NCBI GenBank assembly: GCA_036937835.1
Contig: CM072864.1
Span: forward strand, 7,818,501 to 7,882,500
From: Pampus argenteus
Taxonomy: Eukaryota; Chordata; Actinopteri; Scombriformes; Stromateidae
DNA length: 64,000 nt
Direction: 5' to 3'
Shown here: positions 63,780 to 64,000 of the stretch, one piece after another
How the letters are laid out: every line of letters starts with the position of its first letter
Position numbering within the stretch: position 1 is the first letter of the stretch
Made by a program: the position numbers and the translations under genes
Notes under the pieces: model-generated
The model's database searches: none
The model's input: the letters and a program-made list of their open reading frames with translations, nothing else
What the model was told of the DNA's origin: nothing

Positions 63780-64000
63780 CTGGAAACATAAGAAAACCAA
63801 CCAAATATCAGAGGCTATTTTTAGCCATGCTAGCATCATGGCTCAATGGATGGCAAAAGGCCTCTTGATCATTGGTTGGTCAGTTCACCACTTTGGTGAC
63901 GACTTTTGGAGAATGAAGTTTTATACAAACATTCATGATCTTCTCTGAACATAAATCTCACTGACTTTGGTGATCCTCTTACTTTTCCTCTAACAACACC

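Overview
The window is nuclear DNA of a ray-finned (teleost, probably percomorph) fish. Genes are split by short GT-AG introns, proteins align closely to vertebrate families, and several interspersed repeats resemble ones common in percomorph genomes. No operons, CRISPR arrays or prokaryotic features are present. Exon borders below were read by eye from splice sites and phase, and every multi-exon model closes in frame.

Layout: 1-625 may hold the tail of a plus-strand gene. 626-10,880 is mostly intergenic, with one candidate minus-strand first exon at 10,011. Then come three minus-strand genes in tandem: kansl2 (CDS 11,347-16,958, 5' UTR exon near 18,173), ccnt1 (20,828-26,515) and sarnp (28,461-32,200). 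pmel is on the plus strand (34,351-40,360). Two nearly identical alpha-tubulin genes stand head to head (minus 41,425-44,116; plus 47,981-50,580). jph2 lies on the minus strand from 54,666 to beyond the right edge; its first coding exon is outside the window.

Roles: the genes do not form a pathway. Kansl2 (chromatin acetylation), cyclin T1 (transcription elongation) and Sarnp (mRNA export) are nuclear gene-expression factors. Pmel builds the amyloid scaffold of melanosomes. The tubulins form microtubules. Junctophilin-2 joins plasma membrane to sarcoplasmic reticulum in muscle. From memory, the human counterparts lie in two parts of 12q13 and in 20q13, so the block is a compact teleost linkage group.

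Main points for a second look: an extra kansl2 terminal exon that restores the length seen in mammals; the tubulin inverted duplication, in which exons, an intron and 3' UTR are alike but promoters differ; a phase-compatible 48-nt candidate alternative exon in jph2; a perfect 16-bp hairpin at 51,632; a poorly repetitive Pmel repeat domain; and several decayed transposon families. I found no clearly new molecular system.
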